Assembly (NCBI RefSeq): GCF_000961885.1
Contig: NZ_JZKH01000044.1
Location: 1 to 64,000 of the forward strand
DNA: 64,000 nucleotides
Direction of reading: 5' to 3'
From: Streptomyces rubellomurinus
GTDB taxonomy: Bacteria > Actinomycetota > Actinomycetes > Streptomycetales > Streptomycetaceae
A model generated the notes under the pieces. The model had not been told where the DNA came from. It saw only the letters and a program-made list of their open reading frames with translations, and did not search any database. Position numbers and translations under genes: made by a program. Below, piece by piece: positions 52,329 through 62,279 of the stretch. The stretch's first letter is position 1. Every line of letters begins with the position of its first letter.

Positions 52329-55300
52329 ATGACGGTGGAGGAGCAGCGGGCCGGAGGCCGGGTGAGCCGGCCGGAGATGCGGCTGGTCAGGCGCGGGTTC
52401 GGCGATCCGGCGCAGGCCGTCCGGCTGCTGGAGGGCCCGGGCCTGGAAGGGCTGGCCGACGACCCGGTGCTGCTGGACGCGCTCGGCGCCACCGCCGACC
52501 CGGACCTCGCCCTGCTCGGCCTGGCCCGGCTGCTGGAGGCCGCCGACGAGGCCGACCGGCACACCCTGCGCGACACCCTCACCACCGCCAAACCGCTGCG
52601 CGACCGGCTGCTCGGCGTGCTCGGCGTCTCCGCCGCCCTCGGCGACCACCTCGCCCGGCACCCGCACGACTGGCACGTGCTGGTCACCTTCGAGCTGCGC
52701 GACATGCACCCCGGCCCGGAGGACTTCCGCCGCGCCCTCGCCGAGGGCGTCGAGCGCGACGGGCACACCCCGGCGGACGCGCTGCGGATCGCCTACCGCC
52801 GCTGCCTGCTGGCGATCGCCGCCCGCGACCTCACCGGCACCACCGACCTCGCCCAGACCGCCGCCGAACTCGCCGACCTGGCCGGCGCCACCCTGCAGAC
52901 CGCCCTGGACCTCGCCGCCGCGCAGGACCGGGAGGCCGCCGAGGCCTGCCGGCTCGCGGTGATCGGCATGGGCAAGTGCGGCGGCCGCGAACTCAACTAC
53001 GTCTCGGACGTGGACGTCGTCTTCGTCGCCGAACCGCGCGAGGGCGTCGACGAGCACGAGGCGATCAAGGCCGCCACCCGGCTGGCCGCCGCCCTCACCC
53101 GCCTCTGCGCGGACACCACCGGCGAGGGCACCATCTGGCCGGTGGACGCCAACCTGCGCCCCGAGGGCCGCAACGGCCCGCTGGTGCGCACCCTGGCCAG
53201 CCACCTCGCCTACTACCAGCGCTGGGCCAAGACCTGGGAGTTCCAGGCCCTGTTGAAGGCCCGCCCGGTCGCCGGGGACGCCGAGCTCGGCGCCGCCTAC
53301 GTCGAGGCGCTGGCCCCGATGGTGTGGCAGGCCGCCGCCCGCGACAACTTCGTCGCCGACGTGCAGCAGATGCGCCGCCGGGTGATCGACTCCATCCCGG
53401 CCACCGAACTGGACCGCCAGCTCAAGCTCGGCCCCGGCGGGCTGCGCGACGTCGAGTTCTCCGTCCAGCTGCTCCAGCTCGTGCACGGCCGCACCGACCC
53501 GGCGCTGCGCAGCGGCAACACCCTGGAGGCGCTGGCCGCGCTCTCCCGCGGCGGGTACGTCGGCCGGGCGGACGCCGCCTCGCTGGACCGCGCCTACCGC
53601 TTCCTGCGCTCGCTGGAGCACCGCATCCAGCTGTACCGGCTGCGCCGCACCCACCTGATGCCCACCGCCGAGGAGGACCAGCGCCGCCTCGCCCGCTCGC
53701 TCGCCCCGCTGATCAACGACGACACCCGCTCCGACCCGGTGGCCGCGCTGCAGCGCGAGTGGAAGCGGCACGCCGTCGAGGTGCGCCGGCTGCACGAGAA
53801 GCTGTTCTACCGGCCGCTGCTCGACGCCGTCGCCGAACTGCCCACCGGCGCGGCCGGGTTGAGCCCGGACGCGGCCCGGGCCCGGCTGGAGGCGCTCGGC
53901 TACGCCGACCCGGCGGCCGCCCTGCGCCACCTCAGCGCGCTCGCCTCCGGGGTGAGCCGCAAGGCCGCGATCCAGCGCACCCTGCTGCCGGTGCTGCTGG
54001 GCTGGTTCGCCGACTCGGCCGACCCGGACGCCGGGCTGCTCAACTTCCGCCAGGTCTCCGACGCGCTCGGCCGCACCCCCTGGTACCTGCGCCTGCTGCG
54101 GGACGAGTCCGCCGCCGCCGAGCAGCTGGCCCGGGTGCTGTCGGCCGGCCGGCTCGCGCCCGACCTGCTGCTGCGCGCCCCCGAGGCGGTGGCCATGCTG
54201 GGGGACCCGCAGGGCCTGCAGCCGCGCGGCCGGGCGGCCCTGCAGGCGGAGGTCCTGGCCGCGGTCGGCCGGGCCGGGTCCACCGCCGCCGCGGTGGCCG
54301 CCGCCCGTTCGGTGCGCCGCCGGGAGCTGTTCCGCACCGCCGCCGCCGACGTGCTCGGCCGGCTCGCCGACGACCCGGCCGAGGCGCTGGACACCGCCGG
54401 GGAGGCCCTGACCGCCCTCAACGCGGCCACCCTGGAGGGCGCGCTGCGCGCCTGCGTGGCCGGCTGGGAGGCCGCGAACGGAGGCTTGCCGACCCGGATC
54501 TCGGTGATCGCGATGGGCCGCTTCGGCGGCCGGGAGCTGGGCTACGGCTCGGACGCCGACGTGCTCTTCGTCCACGAGCCGCTGCTCGGCTCGCTGGAGG
54601 AGGACGCCGCCCGGGCCGCCCAGGCCGTCTGCCACGAACTGCGCACCCTGCTGGCCGCGCCCTCCACCGAGCCGCCGCTGCTGGTCGACGCCGACCTGCG
54701 GCCGGAGGGGCGCAGCGGCCCGCTGGTGCGCTCCCTGGCCTCGTACGCGGCGTACTACCGGCGCTGGTCGCACGCCTGGGAGAGCCAGGCGCTGCTGCGG
54801 GCCGAGCCGGTCGCCGGGGACGAGGACCTGGGCGCGCGGTTCCGGCAGCTGATCGACCCGCTGCGCTACCCGGGCGTCGGCGTGCCGGAGCGGGACCTGC
54901 TGGAGATCCGCCGGATCAAGGCCCGGATCGAGGCCGAACGGCTGCCGCGCGGCGCCGACCCGACCACCCACACCAAGATCGGCCGGGGCGGGCTGGCGGA
55001 CGTCGAGTGGACGGTGCAGCTGATCCAGCTCCGGCACGGCCACGAGCTGCCCGCGCTGCGCACCACCCGGACCAGGGCGGCGCTGGCGGCGGCCGCCGGG
55101 GCCGGGCTGGTGACGGCGGCGGACGCCGAGGTGCTGGACGCGGCCTGGGTGCTGGCCTCCCGGGTGCGCTCGGCGGTGATGCTGGTGCGCGGCCGGCCGG
55201 GCGACAGCTTCCCCGGGGAGGCCCGGGAGCTGGCCGGGGTGGCCCGCTACCTGGGGTACGGCGCCGGGCACAGCGGGGAGCTGGTGGACGACTACCGGCG

Positions 55301-55355
55301 CACCACCCGGCGGGCCCGGGCGGTGGTGGACCGGCTGTTCTACGGCTACAGCTGA
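52329..55355 (+). CDS. glnE: bifunctional glutamine synthetase adenylyltransferase/deadenylase
   Basis: A 1,008-residue GlnE. Two nucleotidyltransferase halves are visible: MGKCGGRELNYVSDVDVVFV (about 213-232; short form GRELNYVSDVDVVF) and MGRFGGRELGYGSDADVLFV (about 729-748), each followed by WEFQALLKARPVAGD or WESQALLRAEPVAGD and a GGLRDVEFSVQLLQL-type helical segment. The N-half deadenylylates and the C-half adenylylates GS. Its usual substrate GlnA1 is not in this window; the nearby GlnA2-type enzyme lacks the target Tyr. ATG at 52329. A strong terminator follows. Confidence 0.95.
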   Translation: MTVEEQRAGGRVSRPEMRLVRRGFGDPAQAVRLLEGPGLEGLADDPVLLDALGATADPDLALLGLARLLEAADEADRHTLRDTLTTAKPLRDRLLGVLGVSAALGDHLARHPHDWHVLVTFELRDMHPGPEDFRRALAEGVERDGHTPADALRIAYRRCLLAIAARDLTGTTDLAQTAAELADLAGATLQTALDLAAAQDREAAEACRLAVIGMGKCGGRELNYVSDVDVVFVAEPREGVDEHEAIKAATRLAAALTRLCADTTGEGTIWPVDANLRPEGRNGPLVRTLASHLAYYQRWAKTWEFQALLKARPVAGDAELGAAYVEALAPMVWQAAARDNFVADVQQMRRRVIDSIPATELDRQLKLGPGGLRDVEFSVQLLQLVHGRTDPALRSGNTLEALAALSRGGYVGRADAASLDRAYRFLRSLEHRIQLYRLRRTHLMPTAEEDQRRLARSLAPLINDDTRSDPVAALQREWKRHAVEVRRLHEKLFYRPLLDAVAELPTGAAGLSPDAARARLEALGYADPAAALRHLSALASGVSRKAAIQRTLLPVLLGWFADSADPDAGLLNFRQVSDALGRTPWYLRLLRDESAAAEQLARVLSAGRLAPDLLLRAPEAVAMLGDPQGLQPRGRAALQAEVLAAVGRAGSTAAAVAAARSVRRRELFRTAAADVLGRLADDPAEALDTAGEALTALNAATLEGALRACVAGWEAANGGLPTRISVIAMGRFGGRELGYGSDADVLFVHEPLLGSLEEDAARAAQAVCHELRTLLAAPSTEPPLLVDADLRPEGRSGPLVRSLASYAAYYRRWSHAWESQALLRAEPVAGDEDLGARFRQLIDPLRYPGVGVPERDLLEIRRIKARIEAERLPRGADPTTHTKIGRGGLADVEWTVQLIQLRHGHELPALRTTRTRAALAAAAGAGLVTAADAEVLDAAWVLASRVRSAVMLVRGRPGDSFPGEARELAGVARYLGYGAGHSGELVDDYRRTTRRARAVVDRLFYGYS

Positions 55356-55363
55356 GCACGCGA

Positions 55364-55394
55364 GAAGGGGCCCTCCGGAACGGCGGGCCCCTTC
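55364..55394. terminator. bidirectional terminator between glnE and the PAP2 gene
   Basis: GAAGGGGCCC at 55364-55373 pairs with GGGCCCCTTC at 55385-55394 (10-bp stem, 11-nt loop). It serves both convergent genes. Confidence 0.75.
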
Positions 55395-55412
55395 GTCGTA
55401 CGGCTGGGACGG

Positions 55413-56444
55413 CTACCGACGGGCGGTGCTGACCGCCGGCTCGCTCCACTGCTCGGGCACGGTGATCGGCGCCTCGGCGGTGCCCCGGGCGGCGGGGACC
55501 CGCGGCAGCCGGTAGACCCACTCGTGGTAGAGCCAGCGGGCGGCCAGGAAGCCCGCCGCCAGGCAGATCTCGCCGCCGACGGCGTCCATCCAGAAGTGGT
55601 TGGCGGTCGAGACGATGACCAGCAGGGTGGCGGCCGGGTACGCCAGGCCGAGCACCCGGACCCACGTGCGGCGGGCCAGGAAGAAGATCGCCAGACCGCA
55701 CCACATCGACCAGCCGATGTGCATCGAGGGCATCGCGGCGTACATGTTGGAGACGTGTGCGGCGGGCCCGGAGGCGAACGAGCCCCAGGTGTGGTGGGTC
55801 TGCACGGTGTCGATGAAGCCGCCGTCGGTCATCAGCCGGGGCGGGGCCAGCGGGAAGGCGTAGAAGCCGACCAGGGCGATCAGGGTGGTGACGAAGAGCA
55901 CCGTGCGGGCCGCGACGTAGCGGCCGGGGTGGCTGCGGTAGAGCCAGACCAGGACGCCGATCGTGATGATGAAGTGCAGCGTCGCGTAGTAGTAGTTCAT
56001 CCCCGTGATGAGCCACCCGACGCCGTCCATCGCGTGGTTGACCGAGCGCTCGACGGCGATGCCGAGGTTCTGTTCGAGGTCCCAGATCCAGCGCGCGTGC
56101 TTCTGGGCTATCGACTCCTGCTCGGGGACCGCGTTGCGGACCAGCGAGTAGAGCCAGTAGCTGACCCCGATCAGCGCGAGCTCGAACCAGAGGCGCGGGC
56201 GGGCGGGGGAGCGGCGCTGGTCGCGGATGCGGCTGCGCAGCGCGGCGGAGCGGGACTGGGCGACACGGGTGGCTCCTTCGGGCGTACGGGCCGTGGTGCC
56301 CGCCGCCGCTGCGGAACCGCCGTCGTGGGCCGCGTCGGCGCGCCCGGCGTCGCCTTGCTGGATCTCGGTCGGTTCCCCCATGGACGAGAAGTCTGCCAGA
56401 CCTCCCGTAGCCGTCTGCTCATCCTGTGGAAGTGGATTCTTCAC
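55413..56444 (-). CDS. PAP2-family membrane phosphatase/inositolphosphotransferase-like protein
   Basis: About 343 residues. The first 85 are hydrophilic and low-complexity; six helices follow. The PAP2 catalytic residues appear in AAMPSMHIGWS (His) and TANHFWMDAVGG (His, Asp), as in aureobasidin-resistance/inositol phosphorylceramide synthase-like proteins. GTG at 56444 with AAGGGGG 7 nt upstream is chosen; ATG at 56381 is a shorter option. It acts on a membrane lipid head group, which cannot be specified from sequence. Confidence 0.82.
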   Translation of the reverse strand: MKNPLPQDEQTATGGLADFSSMGEPTEIQQGDAGRADAAHDGGSAAAAGTTARTPEGATRVAQSRSAALRSRIRDQRRSPARPRLWFELALIGVSYWLYSLVRNAVPEQESIAQKHARWIWDLEQNLGIAVERSVNHAMDGVGWLITGMNYYYATLHFIITIGVLVWLYRSHPGRYVAARTVLFVTTLIALVGFYAFPLAPPRLMTDGGFIDTVQTHHTWGSFASGPAAHVSNMYAAMPSMHIGWSMWCGLAIFFLARRTWVRVLGLAYPAATLLVIVSTANHFWMDAVGGEICLAAGFLAARWLYHEWVYRLPRVPAARGTAEAPITVPEQWSEPAVSTARR

Positions 56445-56706
56445 CGGCTGTCCCCCTTGAGGGGTAGGGGGCGGATCCCACCGGGGTAGGGGGCGTGATC
56501 GGGTCTGGTGGTTACCGGTGGGGCGGACATACGTCCCATTGTCACGCCGACCGTTCCACCGGCGTAATCGGGGTGGCCGTCGCCCCGGGGGGCCCGAGTT
56601 TCCGGGCCCGAAACCCTTTCTGCATCTTGCTGAAACATATTGCAGGCCGCTAGCTTCCTGGCAACCCGATCGACCCCTTCCCGACCCTTCCCCCAGGGAG
56701 CCCTCA

Positions 56707-59700
56707 GTGGCCGATACGCCGCTCCGCCGTCCACGGAGCACCCGACGCGCCGCGCGGACCGGACCCGGCGGCCGCACCGCCGTCCTGCTCGCCGCCGCGC
56801 TGACCGCCGCCACCCTCGGCGGCGCCCCCGCCGCGCTGGCCGCCGCCCCGCCGGCCCCGCCCTCCGACGCCGCGCTCGCGGCCACCGCCGGGCGGCACGA
56901 CCTCAGCCGCGAGCAGTTCTACTTCGTCCTGCCCGACCGCTTCGCCAACGGCGACACCGGCAACGACACCGGAGGCATCACCGGCGGGCGGCTGGAGAAC
57001 GGCTTCGACCCCGCCGACAAGGGCTTCTACCACGGCGGCGACCTCGCCGGGCTGATCCAGAAGCTCGACTACGTCCAGAACCTCGGCACCACCGCGATCT
57101 GGATGGCGCCGATCTTCAAGAACAAGCCCGTGCAGGGCACCGGCGACCAGGCCTCGGCCGGATACCACGGGTACTGGATCACCGACTTCACCCAGGTCGA
57201 CCCGCACTTCGGCACCAACGAGCAGCTGAAGGAGCTGATAGCCAAGGCCCACGCGCGCGGCATCAAGGTCTTCTTCGACGTCATCACCAACCACACCGCC
57301 GACGTCATCGACTACGCCGAGCAGCAGCACGCCTACCGCTCGACCGGCGCCTACCCGACGCTCGACGCGGACGGCAACCCCGTCGACGAGACCGCCACCG
57401 CCGACGCGGGCACGCGCTGGCCGCGGACCACCAAGGACTCGTTCCCCTACACCCCGGTCTTCCGCACCCCGGCCGACGCGAAGGCCAAGAGCCCGGACTG
57501 GCTCAACGACCCGGCGCTGTACCACAACCGCGGCGACTCCACCTTCGTCGGCGAGTCCGCCACCGAGGGCGACTTCAGCGGCCTCGACGACCTCGACACC
57601 CAGAACCCCCGGGTGGTGCAGGGCTTCGAGAAGGTCTACCAGCAGTGGGTCAAGGATGCCGGTGTGGACGGCTTCCGGATCGACACCGTCAAGCACGTCA
57701 ACATGGCGTTCTGGCAGCAGTGGGCGCCCGCGCTCAAGGACTTCGCCGCCAAGCAGGGCAACAAGAAGTTCTTCATGTTCGGCGAGGTCTACTCCGGCGA
57801 CCCGGCGGTCACCTCGCCGTACGTCACCAAGGGCAGGCTGCAGGCCACCCTCGACTTCCCGTTCCAGGGCGCGGCCCGCAGTTACGTCTCCCAGGGCGGC
57901 TCGGCGAAGAACCTGGCCGACGTGTACGGCCAGGACTACCGCTACACCAGCGCCGACACCGACGCGTACGAGCTGCCGACCTTCCTCGGCAACCACGACA
58001 TGGGCCGCTTCGGCTCCTTCCTGCTCGCCGACAACCCCGGCGCCGACGAGGCCACCCTGCTCAGGAAGGACCGGCTCGGCAGCGAGCTGCAGTTCCTCAC
58101 CCGCGGCCAGCCCGTCGTCTACTACGGCGACGAGCAGGGCTTCACCGGCGCCGGCGGCGACAAGGACGCCCGGCAGGACCTGTTCGCCTCGAAGACCGCC
58201 TCCTACAACGGCGACCGGGTGCTCGGCGGCACGTCCGGGCCGGCCGACCGGTACGGGCAGGGCGGCGAGCTGTACCAGGGCATCGCCGGGCTGGCGAAGC
58301 TGCGCCGGGACAACCCGGCCCTGGCCGACGGCGCGCAGATCGAGCGGTACGCGGCGGACGGCGCGGGCGTGTACGCCTTCTCCCGGATCGACGCCGGGCA
58401 GCAGGTCGAGTACCTGGTGGCGGTGAACAACGCGACCGAGGCGAAGACCGTCACGCTGGACACCTTCTCGGCGGGCATGGGCTTCGACCGGATCTACCCG
58501 GCGGCCGGTGCCGCGCTCACCTCGGGCGCCGACCGCAAGGTCACCGTCACCGTGCCGGCGCTGTCCTCCGTCGTGTTCAAGGCGGGCGGCAGGCTGGCAC
58601 CGGCCGCCGCCGCGCCGCAGCTGTCCGTCCAGCCGCCCGCGGACGGGTCCACCGGGCTGGTGACCATCGGGGCGAGGACCGACGGCGGCTTCGGCCGGGT
58701 CAGCTTCGCCGCGCAGGTCGGCGACGGCCCCTGGCGGACGCTGGGCACCTCGGACACCGGGAAGTACGCCGTCACCCAGGACCTGGGCGGCGTCGCCCCC
58801 GGCACGGTGGTGCGCTACAAGGCCGTCGTGCAGGACGCCGGCGGCCACCTGCGCTCCGCCACCGCGAGCTTCACCACCGGCACCCCCGCGCCCGCGCCGG
58901 CGCCCACCGCCGGCTCCCGCCCGTACGCCGTCGTCCACTACAACCGGCCGGACGGCGACTACGACGGCTGGAACCTCTACGCCTGGGGCGACCTCGCGGA
59001 CGGCGAGGGCACCCAGTGGCCCGCCGGGCACCCCTTCACCGGCCGGGACGCGTACGGCGCCTTCGCGTACGTGAAGCTGAAGCCGGGCGCCTCGGACCTC
59101 GGCTTCATCGTGGAGAAGAACGGCACCAAGGACGTCGACGCCGACCGGCACCTCGACGTCGGCGGCACCGGGGAGGTCTGGCTGAAGCAGGGCGACCCGA
59201 CCGTGCGCACCACCAACCCCGGCCCGGCGAACAGCCAGCCCGCCAACACCGCCGTCATCCACTACAACCGGCCGGACGGCAGCTACGACGGCTGGGGCCT
59301 GCACGACTGGACCGGCGCCGCCAACCCCACCGACTGGGGCAAGCCGCTGATGCCCGCGCGCCGCGACGCCTTCGGCGCCGTCTTCGAGGTGCCGCTGGCC
59401 CCCGGCGCGACCAGCCTCAGCTACATCCTGCACAACGGCAACGACAAGGACCTGCCCGCCGACCAGTCGCTGGACTTCGCCCAGAACGGCCGGGAGGTCT
59501 GGATCCTGGGCGGCCGCGAGGGCTACCTGCTGCCGCAGAACCCGGCCGCCTCCTCACAGGTGGACCTCTCCGGCGCCAAGGCGCAGTGGATCGACGCGCG
59601 GACCGTCGTCGTCCCGGCGGGCTACGGCGCGAGCGACGCCGCGCTGGCCGGCGGCACCAGCGCCCAGCTGGTCTACGACCCCGAGGGCGGCATCCGCGCC

Positions 59701-62220
59701 GACAAGGGCGTGCTGACCAAGCCCGGCAAGTGGCTCCGGCTCACCCCCGTCGCCGGCGGGCTGACCGACGCCCAGAAGGCCGCATACCCGCACCTGGCGG
59801 GCTACCGGGCCTTCACCGTGGACGCCCGGGACGCCGCCCGCGTCCCGGCCGCGCTGCGCGGCCAGCTGCTGTTCACCGAACACCTGCCGAACGGCGCCGT
59901 GCTGGCGGGCACGGGCGTCCAGATCCCCGGGGTGCTGGACGACCTGTACGCGCGCCGCACCGGCAAGGTGGACTTCGGCCCGGCCTACTACGACGGCAAG
60001 GTCGCCCTCTCGCTCTGGGCGCCGACCGCGCAGCAGGTGTCCGTCCAGGTCTTCGACAGCGCCACCGGGGGCACCCCGAAGACGCTGCCGATGACGCGGG
60101 ACGACGAGACCGGCGTGTGGGAACTCGTCCGCGACAAGCGCGAGTTGAACGGCAAGTACTACCTGTACCAGGTGAAGGTCTGGGCGCCCTCGGTGCAGCA
60201 GCTGGTGGTCAACACCGTCACCGACCCGTACTCGGTGGCCCTCGCCGCCGACTCCACGCGCAGCCTGGTCGCCGACCTGGACGCCAAGGAGCTCAAGCCG
60301 CAGGGCTGGGACGAGCAGACCCGCCCGCAGGCCGTCCCGCCGGCGCAGCAGCAGATCCAGGAGCTGCACGTCCGGGACTTCTCCGTCGAGGACCCGAGCG
60401 TCCCGGCCGCCGAGCGCGGCACCTACCTGGCGTTCACCGAGTCGAATTCGGCCGGCATGCGGCACCTCCGGGACCTCGCCAAGGCCGGGGTGACGACCGT
60501 CCACCTGCTGCCGACCTTCGACATCGCCACCATCCGGGAGAACCGGGCGGACCAGAAGCTGCCCGCCTGCGACCTCGCGTCCCTCCCGCCGGACGGGCCG
60601 AAGCAGCAGGAGTGCGTGGCGGCCGTCGCCGCCGACGACGCGTACAACTGGGGCTACGACCCGCTGCACTACAACGTGCCGGAGGGCTCGTACGCCACCG
60701 ACCCGACCGGCACGGCCCGGACGTTGCAGTTCCGGCAGATGGTGCAGGCGATGCACGCGGCCGGGCTGCGGGTGGTGCTCGACGTGGTCTACAACCACAC
60801 CGCCGCCAGCGGCCAGGCCGAGCACTCCGTGCTGGACCGGGTCGTCCCCGGCTACTACCAGCGGCTGGACGCCAACGGCAAGGTGACGACCGACAGTTGC
60901 TGCGCCGACACGGCGCCCGAGCACGCCATGATGAACCGGCTGGTGGTCGACTCGGTCACCCTGTGGGCCCGCGAGTACCAGGTCGACGGCTTCCGCTTCG
61001 ACCTGATGGGCCTCGACCCGAAGTCCACCATGCTGGACGTGCAGGCCGCGCTGCGGAGGATGACCCCGGAGTCGGACGGCGTGGACGGGAAGAACGTCTT
61101 CCTGTACGGCGAGGGCTGGAACTTCGGCGCCGTCGCCGACAACGCCCGCTTCGAGCAGGCCACCCAGCGGAACATGGCCGGCACCGGCATCGCCACCTTC
61201 GACGACCGGCTGCGCGACGCCGCCCGCGGCGGCAACTTCATGCTGAGCTCCGCGCCGCAGCAGGGCTTCGCCTCCGGCCTGTACTCCGACCCCAACGGCT
61301 CGGCCGCGAACGGGAGTCCGGCGGAGCAGAAGGCCCGGCTGCTGCACCAGATGGACCAGCTGAAGGTCGGGCTCACCGGCAACCTGGCCGGCTACTCCTT
61401 CACCGACAGCTCGGGCAAGGCCGTCACCGGCGCCCAGGTCGACTACAACGGCGCCCCGACCGGGTACGCGGCCAAGCCGGGCGAGGCGGTGGAGTACGTG
61501 GACGCCCACGACAACACCGACCTGTTCGACGCGCTCGCGTACAAGCTGCCGACCGGCACCTCGCCGGCCGACCGCGCGCGGATGCAGGCGCTCGGGCTGT
61601 CGCTGACCGCGCTCACCCAGGGCGCGGGCTTCGCCCAGGCCGGCAGCGACCTGCTGCGCTCCAAGTCGCTCGACGCCAACTCCTACGACTCGGGCGACTG
61701 GTTCAACGCGATCCACTGGGACGCGGCCCAGGGCAACGGCTGGGGCCGCGGCCTGCCGATGGCGAAGGACAACCAGGAGCTGTGGCCGACCGCCAAGTCC
61801 CTGCTGGCCGACCCGGGGCTGACCGTGGGGGCCGGCGACATCCGGGCGACCACGGCGCAGTTCCAGGAGTTCCTGCGGATCAAGCGGTCCTCGCCGCTGT
61901 TCTCGCTGCCGACCCTGGCCGACGTCCAGCAGCGGCTGTCGTACCCGCTCTCCGGCACGCCCGGCGAGATGCCCGGGGTGATCACCCTGCACCTGGACGG
62001 CACCGGGCTGGCGGGCGCGGAGAAGGGCGTCACCGTGGTCTTCAACGCGACGCCGACCGCGCAGTCGCAGACCGTGGACGGACTGAAGGGGACGAGTCAG
62101 GCGCTGCACCCCGTCCAGGCGGGCGGCGCGGACCAGGTGGTGAAGCGCTCCGGCTTCGACGCCGCGACCGGGACCTTCACCGTGCCGGGCCGCACGGTGG
62201 CGGTGTTCGTACAGAACTGA
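56707..62220 (+). CDS. pulA: secreted alpha-amylase/pullulanase fusion (amylopullulanase)
   Basis: A 1,837-residue secreted enzyme with two GH13 domains. Signal peptide 1-47 (TAVLLAAALTAATLGG, ALAAAPP). First catalytic domain about 58-640: DVITNHT, VDGFRIDTVKH (Asp), FMFGEVYSG (Glu), FLGNHDMGRF (Asp). Two pullulanase-associated (PUD) modules at about 735-840 and 848-960 share HYNRPDG-YDGW. A CBM48-like domain (ALSLWAPTAQQV) is near 1100. The second catalytic domain has the type I pullulanase signature YNWGYDP (about 1313), DVVYNHT, VDGFRFDLMG, LYGEGWNFG and DAHDNTD. It would cut both alpha-1,4 and alpha-1,6 links of starch. GTG at 56707 follows AGGGAG. Confidence 0.93.
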   Translation: MADTPLRRPRSTRRAARTGPGGRTAVLLAAALTAATLGGAPAALAAAPPAPPSDAALAATAGRHDLSREQFYFVLPDRFANGDTGNDTGGITGGRLENGFDPADKGFYHGGDLAGLIQKLDYVQNLGTTAIWMAPIFKNKPVQGTGDQASAGYHGYWITDFTQVDPHFGTNEQLKELIAKAHARGIKVFFDVITNHTADVIDYAEQQHAYRSTGAYPTLDADGNPVDETATADAGTRWPRTTKDSFPYTPVFRTPADAKAKSPDWLNDPALYHNRGDSTFVGESATEGDFSGLDDLDTQNPRVVQGFEKVYQQWVKDAGVDGFRIDTVKHVNMAFWQQWAPALKDFAAKQGNKKFFMFGEVYSGDPAVTSPYVTKGRLQATLDFPFQGAARSYVSQGGSAKNLADVYGQDYRYTSADTDAYELPTFLGNHDMGRFGSFLLADNPGADEATLLRKDRLGSELQFLTRGQPVVYYGDEQGFTGAGGDKDARQDLFASKTASYNGDRVLGGTSGPADRYGQGGELYQGIAGLAKLRRDNPALADGAQIERYAADGAGVYAFSRIDAGQQVEYLVAVNNATEAKTVTLDTFSAGMGFDRIYPAAGAALTSGADRKVTVTVPALSSVVFKAGGRLAPAAAAPQLSVQPPADGSTGLVTIGARTDGGFGRVSFAAQVGDGPWRTLGTSDTGKYAVTQDLGGVAPGTVVRYKAVVQDAGGHLRSATASFTTGTPAPAPAPTAGSRPYAVVHYNRPDGDYDGWNLYAWGDLADGEGTQWPAGHPFTGRDAYGAFAYVKLKPGASDLGFIVEKNGTKDVDADRHLDVGGTGEVWLKQGDPTVRTTNPGPANSQPANTAVIHYNRPDGSYDGWGLHDWTGAANPTDWGKPLMPARRDAFGAVFEVPLAPGATSLSYILHNGNDKDLPADQSLDFAQNGREVWILGGREGYLLPQNPAASSQVDLSGAKAQWIDARTVVVPAGYGASDAALAGGTSAQLVYDPEGGIRADKGVLTKPGKWLRLTPVAGGLTDAQKAAYPHLAGYRAFTVDARDAARVPAALRGQLLFTEHLPNGAVLAGTGVQIPGVLDDLYARRTGKVDFGPAYYDGKVALSLWAPTAQQVSVQVFDSATGGTPKTLPMTRDDETGVWELVRDKRELNGKYYLYQVKVWAPSVQQLVVNTVTDPYSVALAADSTRSLVADLDAKELKPQGWDEQTRPQAVPPAQQQIQELHVRDFSVEDPSVPAAERGTYLAFTESNSAGMRHLRDLAKAGVTTVHLLPTFDIATIRENRADQKLPACDLASLPPDGPKQQECVAAVAADDAYNWGYDPLHYNVPEGSYATDPTGTARTLQFRQMVQAMHAAGLRVVLDVVYNHTAASGQAEHSVLDRVVPGYYQRLDANGKVTTDSCCADTAPEHAMMNRLVVDSVTLWAREYQVDGFRFDLMGLDPKSTMLDVQAALRRMTPESDGVDGKNVFLYGEGWNFGAVADNARFEQATQRNMAGTGIATFDDRLRDAARGGNFMLSSAPQQGFASGLYSDPNGSAANGSPAEQKARLLHQMDQLKVGLTGNLAGYSFTDSSGKAVTGAQVDYNGAPTGYAAKPGEAVEYVDAHDNTDLFDALAYKLPTGTSPADRARMQALGLSLTALTQGAGFAQAGSDLLRSKSLDANSYDSGDWFNAIHWDAAQGNGWGRGLPMAKDNQELWPTAKSLLADPGLTVGAGDIRATTAQFQEFLRIKRSSPLFSLPTLADVQQRLSYPLSGTPGEMPGVITLHLDGTGLAGAEKGVTVVFNATPTAQSQTVDGLKGTSQALHPVQAGGADQVVKRSGFDAATGTFTVPGRTVAVFVQN

Positions 62221-62243
62221 TCTCCTGACGGCCGGCCACCACC

Positions 62244-62279
62244 GGGCCCCGCACCGCCGTTCCCGGCGGTGCGGGGCCC
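62244..62279 (+). terminator. terminator of the amylopullulanase gene
   Basis: GGGCCCCGCACCGCCG and its exact complement form a 16-bp stem with a TTCC loop, 23 bp after the stop, followed by TTT. Confidence 0.88.

Noticed and set aside
56640..62228. 1,862-residue plus-strand frame beside the amylopullulanase gene
   Set aside because: It is the same region one frame over, Arg/Gly-rich with no motifs; the frame from 56707 has two full GH13 domains and a signal peptide.
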